DNA of 64,000 nucleotides. Origin: Lelliottia wanjuensis. Its GTDB lineage: Bacteria > Pseudomonadota > Gammaproteobacteria > Enterobacterales > Enterobacteriaceae. Both the position numbers and the translations under genes were made by a program. The stretch covers positions 56,985 through 120,984 of the forward strand of contig NZ_JASSOT010000050.1 of the NCBI RefSeq assembly GCF_030238365.1, read 5' to 3'. The notes beneath the pieces are model-generated. The model saw only the letters and a program-made list of their open reading frames with translations, searched no databases and was not told where the DNA came from. Shown piece after piece: positions 1 through 7,716 of this stretch (positions within the stretch are counted from its first letter, which is position 1; each line of letters opens with the position of its first letter).

Positions 1-557
1 TGCTCATCGGCGAGCAGATGCTGTGGGGCATGCTGTTTGGCATGGCGATGCATCTGGTGTTTGTCGCCCTGCAGACCGCCGGACATATTCTGTCGATGAA
101 TATGGGCCTCGGGATGGCGATGATGAACGACCCGGTCAACGGCAGTTCGACCACCGTGATTTCGCAGATTATTTACACCTTCTGCGGCCTGCTGTTTTTC
201 ATCATGGACGGGCATCTGCTGGTGGTGACGATCCTGTTTAAAGGTTTTGTCTGGTGGCCCATCGGCCAGGCGATTAATAAGCCAACATTATTATTAATCG
301 TCCAGAGTCTGGGCTGGATCATGTCCGCAGCGACCTTAATCGCCATTCCCACCACCTTCGTGATGCTGATTGTGCAGGGCGGGTTTGGCCTGCTGAACCG
401 TATTTCACCCACCCTGAACCTGTTCTCGCTGGGCTTTCCTATCAGCATGCTGTTTGGCCTGCTCTGTATTTCGATGATGATGACCAATATTCCCGACCAC
501 TATCTCAACCTGACCAATGAAATTCTGGCCAGGCTCGAAGCCGTAAGGAGCCACTGA
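1..557 (+). CDS. fliR: Flagellar export apparatus protein FliR (LfiR-like), 5' end outside the window
   Basis: Integral membrane component of the flagellar type III export gate, which works with FliP, FliQ, FlhB and FlhA at the base of the basal body. About 184 codons of the C-terminal two thirds are present; the frame is open to the window edge, so the gene starts upstream (the family is about 260 residues). The visible part has four to five hydrophobic segments and the family signature around LQTAGHILSMNMGLGMA. The stop codon overlaps the flhB start by one base (TGATG), so the two are translationally coupled. The order fliR-flhB-flhA is that of secondary (Flag-2/lateral) clusters; in primary enterobacterial systems flhBA lies apart from fliR. 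A non-flagellar SctT is less likely given how flagellum-like the next two proteins are. Confidence 0.85.
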   Translation, partial: LIGEQMLWGMLFGMAMHLVFVALQTAGHILSMNMGLGMAMMNDPVNGSSTTVISQIIYTFCGLLFFIMDGHLLVVTILFKGFVWWPIGQAINKPTLLLIVQSLGWIMSAATLIAIPTTFVMLIVQGGFGLLNRISPTLNLFSLGFPISMLFGLLCISMMMTNIPDHYLNLTNEILARLEAVRSH

Positions 558-1690
558 TGGCCCAGGGCGGAGATAAGAGCGAAAAACCCACCCCCCAGAA
601 ACTGCGCAAAGCGCGGGAAAAGGGCGATCTGCCGCGCTCGAAAGACCTGACCATGGCGGTGGGGCTGCTGACCTCGTTTATTACCCTGAGCAGCTTTTTT
701 CCCTATTACCAGCAGCTGATTAGCGAGTCCTTTACCTCAGTCGGCATGATGGCCGGGCGGCTGGACGACAGCGGCGCGCTGAGCCAGTTTCTGATGCTCA
801 ACGTCTCGGTGATCCTGCGGTTTATCGCCACCCTCGCGCCGATTCCGCTGGCCTGTATTGTGGCGAGTCTGATCCCCGGCGGCTGGATTTTCACGATGTC
901 GAAGCTGAAGCCGGACTTTAAAAAAATCAGCCCCATCAGCGGCATCAAGCGCATGTTCGCCGCCAGCCATTTCGTTGAAGTCGGCAAGATGATGCTCAAG
1001 TGCGGGGTGATTCTGGCGGTGCTCTACTCGATGGTGCACAGCTCGCTGAACCCGCTGCTGCATCTGCAGAAGCTCAACCTCAACCAGGCGATCCACGCCG
1101 GTTTCGGCATTTTTCACCATGTGCTGATCTACTTTATTTCAGTGATTGTGATTTTTGCCCTGCTCGACGTGCCGCTGACCAAATTCATGTTCACCAAAAA
1201 GATGCGCATGACCAAGCAAGAGGTGAAGGAAGAGTACAAGAATAACGACGGTAACCCGCAGATCAAAGGGCGCATCCGCCAGCTCCTGCGCCAGATGGCG
1301 ATGGGCCAGATTAACCGCACCGTGCCAGAAGCGGACGTGATCATCACCAACCCAACCCACTTCGCGGTGGCGCTGAAATACGACCCGAACAAAGCCGAAG
1401 CGCCTTACATCGTGGCGAAAGGCGTTGACGATATCGCGCTCTACATCCGCGAAGTGGCGAGCCAGCATCAGATTGAAGTGGTGGAATTTCCGCCGCTGGC
1501 GCGCGCGGTGTACCACTCCACGCGCGTGAACCAGCAGATCCCGGCCCAGCTTTTTCGCGCCATTGCGCACGTGCTGACCTACGTCATGCAACTCAAATCC
1601 TGGCGCACCGGCCAGCTTGAGGCCAAACCGAGCCTGAACAGGCAGATCAACATTCCAAAAGAGGTATTAAAAACCCATGGCGAACAGTAA
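557..1690 (+). CDS. flhB: Flagellar export switch protein FlhB (LfhB-like)
   Basis: FlhB controls the change from rod/hook to filament export by autocleavage of its cytoplasmic domain. The 377-residue length is typical. The N-terminus carries the family's GGDKSEKPTPQKLRKAREKGD motif region, followed by four hydrophobic segments (roughly residues 30-55, 85-115, 140-160 and 180-210). A charged linker follows, then the self-cleaving NPTH site near residue 263 with the typical NPTHFAVALKY context. The start overlaps fliR by one base, and the 3' end overlaps flhA by 14 bases, so the three genes form one operon. Given its neighbours it most likely serves a secondary flagellum. Identification as FlhB/SctU is firm; assignment to a lateral system is inference from gene order. 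Confidence 0.92.
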   Translation: MAQGGDKSEKPTPQKLRKAREKGDLPRSKDLTMAVGLLTSFITLSSFFPYYQQLISESFTSVGMMAGRLDDSGALSQFLMLNVSVILRFIATLAPIPLACIVASLIPGGWIFTMSKLKPDFKKISPISGIKRMFAASHFVEVGKMMLKCGVILAVLYSMVHSSLNPLLHLQKLNLNQAIHAGFGIFHHVLIYFISVIVIFALLDVPLTKFMFTKKMRMTKQEVKEEYKNNDGNPQIKGRIRQLLRQMAMGQINRTVPEADVIITNPTHFAVALKYDPNKAEAPYIVAKGVDDIALYIREVASQHQIEVVEFPPLARAVYHSTRVNQQIPAQLFRAIAHVLTYVMQLKSWRTGQLEAKPSLNRQINIPKEVLKTHGEQ

Positions 1691-3773
1691 GTCGCAGCAG
1701 ATGCTTGCCATTCTCCGTCAGGGCCGCATCGGCGTGCCGATATTGCTGCTCAGCGTGCTGGCGATGGTGATGCTGCCGTTGTCCCCGCTGATGCTGGATA
1801 TTTTGTTCACCTTCAACATCGTGCTGGCCGTGACGGTCCTGCTGGTGGCGGTGAACATGCAGCGCCCGCTCGATTTTGCGGTGTTCCCGACGCTCCTGCT
1901 GATCACCACCCTGATGCGACTGACCCTGAACGTCGCCTCCACGCGCGTGGTGTTGCTCCACGGCCACGAGGGGGAAGGCGCCGCCGGTAAGGTCATCGAA
2001 GCGTTTGGACAAGTGGTGATCGGCGGCGATTTCGTCGTCGGTTTCGTGGTCTTCATCATCCTGATGATCATCAACTTTGTGGTGGTCACCAAAGGGGCCG
2101 AGCGTATTTCCGAAGTTTCGGCGCGCTTTACCCTCGACGCCCTGCCCGGCAAACAGATGGCGATCGACGCCGACCTGAATGCGGGGCTGATTAACCAGAA
2201 ACAGGCGCGCGACCGGCGTAAAGAGGTGTCGAAAGAGGCCGACTTCTACGGCGCGATGGACGGGGCCTCGAAGTTTGTCCGCGGTGACGCCATCGCCGGG
2301 ATTATGGTGCTGGTGATTAACGTCATCGGCGGGATCTGTATCGGTATCTTCAAATACGATCTCGATGCCAGCCACGCCTTCCAGCAGTACGTCCTGCTGA
2401 CCATCGGTGACGGCCTGGCGGCGCAGATCCCTTCCCTGCTGCTGGCGACCGCCGCGGCGATTATCGTGACGCGCGTCAGCGACGGCGATGACGTCAGCGA
2501 CGAGATCAAAACTCAGCTGCTCGCCAAACCGCATGTGCTCTACACCGCCGCATTCGTCATGTTTATTCTGGCGATTGTTCCGGGCATGCCGCACATCGCG
2601 TTTCTGTGCTTCACCGGGTTGCTGCTGTTTGCCGCCTGGCGGCAGAGCAAAGTGGTTAAACCCGCCGAGGAAGAGACCGATTACGAGGCGATCACCGACG
2701 CGCTGGGCCAGGACGCCGCGCCCGCGATTAACTGGGAAAGTATTCCGCTGGTCGAGCCGATTGGCCTGAATCTGGGGTACAAGCTGGTGACGCTGATTGA
2801 TTCCGCCAAGGGCAGCCCGCTGTCGCAGCGTATTCGCGGGGTGCGCCAGGTGGTGTCCGAGCAGTGCGGCGTGCTGCTCCCGGAGATTCGCATCCGCGAA
2901 AACTTCCGCCTGAAGCCCGCGCAATACGCGATTTATATCAACGGCATCCGCACGGCGCTGGCGGAAGTGTATGCCGAAAAACTGATGGCGATCCCGGGGT
3001 CTGAGCTGTACGGCGAGATCGACGGCGTGCTGGATACGGATCCGGCCTACGGGATGGCGATCGTCTGGATCGATCCGGAGCAGAAAGCCAAAGCGCTGAA
3101 CCTGGGTTATCAGGTGGTGGACTGCGCCAGCGTGGTGGCGACGCACGTCAACAAAGTGGCGCGCGAGCATTTGCCGGAGCTGTTTAACTACGACGACATC
3201 ACTCATCTGCACTCCCGCCTGGCACAACAGGCGCCGAAGCTGGCCGAGGATCTGTCGAACGCCCTCAACTTTAGCCTGCTGCTGCGAATTTACCGCCAGC
3301 TGCTGCTGGAGCAGGTGTCGCTGAAAGATATCGTGACCATCGCTTCGACGCTGCTGGAGAGTTCGGCGGTGACCAAAGATCCGATCCTGCTGACCTCCGA
3401 TGTGCGTTATGCCCTGCGTCGCGCGATTATTCACAACATCAATGGCGACCGGCAGAAGCTGTCGGCCTACACGATTGATAACGCGCTGGAGAATATGCTG
3501 CTGGGAGCGCTGAATCAGTCGCAGCAGGGCGGAAAAGTGGCGCTGGATAGCTTCCCGGTGGACCCGAACATTCTGACGCAACTGCAGAACACGATGCCGA
3601 TCATTCAGGAGCAAATGAAAGCCAAAGGGATGCCGCCGCTGCTGCTGGTGACGCCGCAGCTGCGACCGTTGATTTCACGTTATGGGCGTTTGTTTGCCAG
3701 CAATTTGAATGTGTTGTCGTATAACGAGGTGCCGGATGATAGTGATTTGACGATTGTGGGGACGTTGTCGTGA
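1677..3773 (+). CDS. flhA: Flagellar export gate protein FlhA (LfhA-like)
   Basis: FlhA is the large export-gate subunit that couples ion flow to export and docks substrate-chaperone complexes. At 698 residues it is full length. The N-terminal third has about eight hydrophobic segments with the FHIPEP-family cytoplasmic loop (RISEVSARFTLDALPGKQMA, near residues 140-165) and the conserved GDGLAAQIPSLLLA segment near residue 245. The C-terminal half is the soluble nonameric ring domain. The ATG lies inside the end of flhB (14-base overlap). No further flagellar gene follows, so this is the edge of the cluster. No clear terminator is visible right after the stop; an inverted-repeat element begins about 25 bases downstream. 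Confidence 0.93.
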   Translation: MANSKSQQMLAILRQGRIGVPILLLSVLAMVMLPLSPLMLDILFTFNIVLAVTVLLVAVNMQRPLDFAVFPTLLLITTLMRLTLNVASTRVVLLHGHEGEGAAGKVIEAFGQVVIGGDFVVGFVVFIILMIINFVVVTKGAERISEVSARFTLDALPGKQMAIDADLNAGLINQKQARDRRKEVSKEADFYGAMDGASKFVRGDAIAGIMVLVINVIGGICIGIFKYDLDASHAFQQYVLLTIGDGLAAQIPSLLLATAAAIIVTRVSDGDDVSDEIKTQLLAKPHVLYTAAFVMFILAIVPGMPHIAFLCFTGLLLFAAWRQSKVVKPAEEETDYEAITDALGQDAAPAINWESIPLVEPIGLNLGYKLVTLIDSAKGSPLSQRIRGVRQVVSEQCGVLLPEIRIRENFRLKPAQYAIYINGIRTALAEVYAEKLMAIPGSELYGEIDGVLDTDPAYGMAIVWIDPEQKAKALNLGYQVVDCASVVATHVNKVAREHLPELFNYDDITHLHSRLAQQAPKLAEDLSNALNFSLLLRIYRQLLLEQVSLKDIVTIASTLLESSAVTKDPILLTSDVRYALRRAIIHNINGDRQKLSAYTIDNALENMLLGALNQSQQGGKVALDSFPVDPNILTQLQNTMPIIQEQMKAKGMPPLLLVTPQLRPLISRYGRLFASNLNVLSYNEVPDDSDLTIVGTLS

Positions 3774-3879
3774 GATCCTGTTTGGCAATCATGCCGGTTA
3801 ATCCTTTTATGAGCTTAGTGGAATTGTTCCGTTCACCTCATGTTCAGCAGAATATAATCACTTCATAACCTGTGAACGT

Positions 3880-3907
3880 GACAAGGGGGCTGCGCGGCCC
3901 CCTTGTC
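3880..3907. other. Perfect 11 bp GC-rich hairpin
   Basis: GACAAGGGGGC at 3880-3890 is perfectly complementary to GCCCCCTTGTC at 3897-3907 across a six-base loop. No T-run follows on either strand, so it is not a standard intrinsic terminator, although it could still stop or pause readthrough from flhA. Confidence 0.6.
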
Positions 3908-4159
3908 AATCCCCGCGCCCCGCCATGAAATCGGTGCTTCGCACTACGCTCACCTCCCGGCCATCTGCCTGCGGTCGGCTCGACTCGACATCCTGTCTCG
4001 TTTCGCCTCTGGCCGCCATCCATGGCGTCCAGCCCTTGTCATCTGGCCTCCGGTTCGCCGATTTCTGCGGGGACCCACACCGGTGCCACATTCAGACGGC
4101 TAAGAAGGTTGAGGGATCGTGAGTCCGGCTGAAAATCGCCGAAGCGTTTCCTGGAGGCC

Positions 4160-4224
4160 GGGTCGAGGCGCAGGGAAGCGCCGAGAGGGTGCGACCTGCA
4201 TGGATGCAGGATCGCGCCCGACCC
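4160..4224 (+). ncRNA. Candidate structured RNA (alternative helices)
   Basis: Bases 4160-4171 (one bulged A at 4166) can pair with 4214-4224 to make an 11 bp closing helix. Inside it, CCTGCA at 4195-4200 pairs with TGCAGG at 4205-4210. GGCGC at 4167-4171 can instead pair with GCGCC at 4178-4182, which would open the closing helix. Mutually exclusive helices of this kind are seen in regulatory RNAs, but no transcript start, known family or downstream target could be identified. The orientation is not proven. Confidence 0.35.
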
Positions 4225-4290
4225 GATAGCCGTAAGGAATAAGCTGAGGGCACCGCGAAGCGGCGATTTTCTTTGCCGGGAGCCGGGGTT

Positions 4291-4321
4291 GCCAGGGTGG
4301 TGGCGATTGAGCCACCCTGGC
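4291..4321. other. Perfect 10 bp hairpin in the inverted-repeat element
   Basis: GCCAGGGTGG at 4291-4300 pairs perfectly with CCACCCTGGC at 4312-4321 across an 11-base loop. There is no T-run on either side. It is the third strong helix within the 3798-4401 element. Confidence 0.6.
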
Positions 4322-4428
4322 ACGTTCACCGCAGAGTGATAGACCGGAAGCAGAGGAACGAAAGTGAACGGAACGATTCCACCGTCCCCATAAAGGGCTT
4401 AGCCAATTGGGAGAACCAGCCGCTCACC

Positions 4429-5421
4429 TTACTCATCCAAAAACCGCAACTTCCACCCCGCCAGCGTGCGGGGCATTTTGCGCTGATCGCTGCCGTCGGT
4501 ACTGTAATAACTAAACATCAGCCCACCCTCTTTGGCGGGTGAAATCCGCCCGGCCCAGATCTCCCCTTTCGGCGTGTACATCACGATGGCCGTGCGTTTG
4601 TTGGCGGAGCCCTGCACCCACATGGAGATCACGCGGGCACCGATGTTGTCGATATCATCCTGATAAATATAAACATTCGCGCTGTTCACGAAGTTCTGGT
4701 AATCGTCGCCCACCAGCGCACGGAATTTGTCGTCGAGGGCCGCATCCGGAAAAATGCCCAGCGTCAGCAGCGTCGCTTTTGGTCGTGGATCGCTTTCCGC
4801 CATTTGGTACGCGCCGTCGAGGAACACTCCGGCGGGCATCGACATGCGACAGCCCCAGTCCGAGTTGCTGTAGACCTGCAGTGAACCATCGTTTTTGGGG
4901 ATCAGCAGCAGTTTGCAGTTGGTGGTGTCCACCACCCGCTCCACCACCAGCATCCCGTAAAGTTTGCGCGCCTCGGCGGTGAACTCATCTTTGTTCAGAC
5001 CCGCCCATGCGCGGATATCGAGGGTCTCGCTCCACTGGGCGCTACGGCTAAACTGAATCACCCCGCCGCTCATATTGGGCGCCAGCATGTTCCACCATTT
5101 TCCTTCCCACTTGAAATCGCGATTGGTATCGGAAAGCGCGCTGATCCCCGCGTAGTACGCGCGTTCAATGCAGGTATCGGTGGTGCATTTTTCCAGCAGC
5201 TTTTCCCAGTCGCGATACTCTTTGTCGTTTCCTGCCACCCCTTCCTGATGAACCGCCTGCTGATAAACCACGGACAAGGTGCTGTCGAGCCAGTGCAGGT
5301 TGTCGTTATTACAGATGGTATTTTCCAGCGGCGTTACGGCTCGCTGGCAGTTCACTGCCATGGCGCTACCGCTCAGTAAGAAGGTGAGGCAAAACAGAAA
5401 ACGGCAAACGCGAGGGATCAT
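4429..5421 (-). CDS. Secreted protein with N-terminal LprI (DUF1311-type) domain
   Basis: A 330-residue protein with a clear Sec signal peptide (hydrophobic core residues 5-17, likely cleavage after SAMA). The mature N-terminus resembles the lysozyme-inhibitor LprI N-terminal domain: NCQRAVTPLENTICNN followed by LHWLDSTLSVVYQQA and a second cysteine pair (CTTDTC, about residues 95-100). The remaining ~225 residues are not recognised; they are rich in aromatic and polar residues and have no membrane segment. It is probably periplasmic. LprI-type domains have been linked to lysozyme inhibition, but here that role is only inferred. It stands alone, read toward the inverted-repeat element, and has no operon partner. 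The start has only a weak ribosome site. Confidence 0.65.
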   Translation of the reverse strand: MIPRVCRFLFCLTFLLSGSAMAVNCQRAVTPLENTICNNDNLHWLDSTLSVVYQQAVHQEGVAGNDKEYRDWEKLLEKCTTDTCIERAYYAGISALSDTNRDFKWEGKWWNMLAPNMSGGVIQFSRSAQWSETLDIRAWAGLNKDEFTAEARKLYGMLVVERVVDTTNCKLLLIPKNDGSLQVYSNSDWGCRMSMPAGVFLDGAYQMAESDPRPKATLLTLGIFPDAALDDKFRALVGDDYQNFVNSANVYIYQDDIDNIGARVISMWVQGSANKRTAIVMYTPKGEIWAGRISPAKEGGLMFSYYSTDGSDQRKMPRTLAGWKLRFLDE

Positions 5422-5590
5422 ATTTGTTCAACTTTCATCCAATAATAGGGCTATTGTGGCGAATGGATCTGAGCTTTGCAATATAAACCCATTCACGATA
5501 ACTATATGAATAGATAATGAAAATGAAGTGTTAAGTTCTGTTTGTTTTTTGTCGCATTAAAAGAGGGGATGTATAAATTATGGACGCTTA

Positions 5591-5842
5591 ATGATGAAAA
5601 TTGATAGTAGCAATCTCACCATGGCTACAGTTTCAGCCTACAGTTCACAAACAAACTCTTCGCGAAGCCCATTAGGTATCAAACGTTCTAGTGGAAATGC
5701 CTGCCCGCAAAGCGGCTACTGGCAAATTGATAATCCGGCGGTCACCAACGTGGTGAATGTGAAAAAGGGTGACACCATGCCCTGGCAGAATGGTTATCCG
5801 GTTAACTGGAAGCTGATTGAATATGATCTGAAGAACGAATAA
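5591..5842 (+). CDS. Small orphan protein with a CPxSGYW motif
   Basis: An 83-residue predicted soluble protein with no signal peptide or membrane segment. After a Ser/Thr-rich first 30 residues it has NACPQSGYWQI, then VVNVKKGDTMPWQNGYPVNWKLIEY. This layout (Cys-Pro-x-Ser/Thr-Gly-Tyr/Val-Trp, about 20 residues, then Lys/Gln-Gly-Asp/Glu-x-Met-Pro) resembles the C-terminal segment of some immunity-type proteins carried by polymorphic-toxin and type VI loci. I recall this from family patterns and cannot verify it here. No toxin gene is adjacent. Two ATG codons in tandem begin the frame and the ribosome site is weak. It could be a real small gene or a fragment of a larger one. Confidence 0.45.
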   Translation: MMKIDSSNLTMATVSAYSSQTNSSRSPLGIKRSSGNACPQSGYWQIDNPAVTNVVNVKKGDTMPWQNGYPVNWKLIEYDLKNE

Positions 5843-6132
5843 TCTCGCTATTATTATTTTGCACGGGAAATTTTATTTCCGCCTTTCAGGTAATATGATT
5901 TCCCATTACTCCCTATTTCTTCCTCCAAACCATAGTCCGAAATTATATTTCTACCTCATTATAGTGATTGCTTTTATCGATCGATAACAGACATTCGATC
6001 GACTTTGACAATTAAAAACGGTGCAGGTACGATCCTCTGAGTACCCTCGAATAATGTTAATTTATTGTTTATTACGATAAATTTTTGTGTGCGTCCCATG
6101 TCAGCTAATTTGGTCAAAACCCGGAGCCATCA
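5843..6132 (+). promoter_or_regulatory. AT-rich intergenic region with promoter and paired palindromes
   Basis: This 290-base gap is clearly more AT-rich than its surroundings. A good sigma-70 promoter is visible: TTGACA at 6005-6010, a 17-base spacer, TACGAT at 6028-6033, predicting a start near 6040 and a ~90-base leader for the diguanylate cyclase gene. Just upstream of the -35 lie two copies of the 8-base palindrome TCGATCGA (5977-5984 and 5995-6002), 18 bases apart, a spacing suggesting a dimeric regulator bound twice on one face of the helix. No known regulator is assigned. Confidence 0.55.
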
Positions 6133-7626
6133 GTGATCACGAGCTTGAATTTCCGAAAGCCGCTGAATATCTGTTTTTCAGCCCTGTCTATTACTCTGGT
6201 CATCGTTTGTTTCCTGATCACGCTGGCACAATGGGCTGATATTAAAGAATCCTGTAAAAGACAAAATCGGCTTTATATCAATAACGTCACGCTGTTTTTT
6301 AATAAATACCTCAGCGGCTATGAAGATATTGTGCGCGAAATGGCGCGTACCGCTGCGGATCAGCATAAATTCAGTACCTTAGAACATGACGATTTAGCGC
6401 TGAGGAACTGGCTGATCGAACGTCTGCGTATCATGCCGGATGCCGTTTCAATCATTCATGCCAGTAATGACGGTCACTACACTCGCCTGCCCTATATCGA
6501 GAGTAAAGAGACCTGGGATCCGCGCAAAGAGCCGTGGTTCAGCATCGCCGTTGAGGACACCGACACCGCCCATTACAGCGTGACCAACGATATTTTCACC
6601 CACAAAGAGCGCGTACTGACGATTTCACTCCCTGTCATCGACGGCGTCGACGGCTCGAACGACGGCGTACTGGCACTCAATCTCGACGCCGAAAAAAGCG
6701 AAGCGATCCTCAATGCCACTTACCCGCCGATGAAAAGCCGAACCTTTGTGATGACCAAAGAGGGCCAGATGGTCATAAGCCCCGGTTATAACATTGCGGA
6801 CAGCACCCTTCAGGCCATCGCCCGCAACGCGAATGCTTTTCGCGGCGAATTCTTTCTGAACGGGTATTACTATTTTTATCGCACCATCGGGCCGCAGGCG
6901 TGGTTTGTCGTCCAGGAAGTTGCCGAAAGCGAGATGAAACAGCTGGTACGCCATGGCAGCATCAAGGTCCTCTATGGAATGGTGCTCACCCAGGTCATTC
7001 TTTTATTTTGCTGGTGGGTGCTGCGCGCGGCGTTGAATACCATCTACATGCGTATCACCAACGGCATCAGAAATGGCACGATCAAGCAGACCGCCGTTGA
7101 GGAACTGCTGTTCGAGGAGATCCACAGCGCTCAGCAGCGGCAGGAAAAGATCGCCCAGGATGCCCTGACGGACGGGCTGACGGGTCTGGCTAATCGCCGC
7201 GCGTTTGATAACGATGCAGAACGCTATAACGGCCTGGCCAATACCCATATCGCCATGATTGATGTCGATAATTTCAAGAAAATCAACGATACCTGGGGCC
7301 ATACGGTCGGAGATGTGGTGCTGAAAACCCTCGCTGAGCTGGGGTTACGCTTGCGGGGCCTGGAAAATATCACGCTCTATCGCTACGGCGGCGAGGAGAT
7401 CGCCGTGCTGTTCCGCGATGTTTCGGTGGAAAAGGCGCAAAGTTACCTCGAAAAGTGGCGAATTTCAGTGCACACGCGGAGTTTCCGTGAAGCCGATCTG
7501 CGGGTTTCGTTCAGCGCCGGGCTATGCAAAATGGGTGGGGCGTCGCTGTCTGACGTGGTCGCTCAGGCCGATCAGTTGCTGTATCAGGCGAAAAAAACAG
7601 GTAAAAACAAAATCCTCGCAGGCTAA
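6133..7626 (+). CDS. Membrane diguanylate cyclase (Cache-GGDEF)
   Basis: Predicted to make cyclic-di-GMP from two GTP. The 497-residue protein has a transmembrane segment at about residues 13-33, an extracytoplasmic Cache-type sensor (about 40-275, with YSVTNDIFTHKERVLTISLP typical of the fold), a second transmembrane segment near 280-300, and a C-terminal GGDEF domain (about 340-497). The active-site loop reads RYGGEEIAVLF and the metal-binding aspartate region is MIDVDNFKKINDTWGH, so catalysis looks intact. The inhibitory RxxD site is absent: LENI occupies its usual position. The start is GTG at 6133 with GGAG about six bases upstream. It is followed by two EAL-family genes in the same direction and is preceded by its own promoter. 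Confidence 0.88.
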   Translation: MITSLNFRKPLNICFSALSITLVIVCFLITLAQWADIKESCKRQNRLYINNVTLFFNKYLSGYEDIVREMARTAADQHKFSTLEHDDLALRNWLIERLRIMPDAVSIIHASNDGHYTRLPYIESKETWDPRKEPWFSIAVEDTDTAHYSVTNDIFTHKERVLTISLPVIDGVDGSNDGVLALNLDAEKSEAILNATYPPMKSRTFVMTKEGQMVISPGYNIADSTLQAIARNANAFRGEFFLNGYYYFYRTIGPQAWFVVQEVAESEMKQLVRHGSIKVLYGMVLTQVILLFCWWVLRAALNTIYMRITNGIRNGTIKQTAVEELLFEEIHSAQQRQEKIAQDALTDGLTGLANRRAFDNDAERYNGLANTHIAMIDVDNFKKINDTWGHTVGDVVLKTLAELGLRLRGLENITLYRYGGEEIAVLFRDVSVEKAQSYLEKWRISVHTRSFREADLRVSFSAGLCKMGGASLSDVVAQADQLLYQAKKTGKNKILAG

Positions 7627-7716
7627 GGCCAGACCGCTCCCATCTTGCCTCACCCGTTTAAGTCTGACGTCCTTTGTGTCGTTTTAAACGGGTAACGTTA
7701 TGGCTATGAGGCTGGC

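Larger units (their letters stand above)
3798..4401. repeat. Non-coding element bounded by imperfect inverted repeats (MITE-like)
   Basis: The ends match each other in inverted orientation. The left arm (about 3798-3837) contains GTGGAATTGTTCCGTTCAC and the right arm (about 4364-4401) reads GTGGAATCGTTCCGTTCAC on the other strand. Weaker similarity extends outward, giving roughly 40 bases per arm. The interior has no convincing gene: the short frames lack ribosome sites and family resemblance. It contains several strong helices (3880-3907, 4160-4224, 4291-4321). It lies exactly between the flagellar cluster and the accessory genes to its right. No transposase and no clear target duplication are visible. 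It could be a miniature transposable element, a decayed insertion, or the remnant of a satellite phage. Confidence 0.6.

Noticed and set aside
1647..3614. 655-codon minus-strand open frame
   Set aside because: It is a shadow of flhA; the translation is His/Gln/Arg-rich low-complexity sequence with no family resemblance.
4039..4329. 96-codon minus-strand frame in the inverted-repeat element
   Set aside because: No ribosome site, no domain, and it runs through strong RNA helices; other overlapping short frames there look equally accidental.
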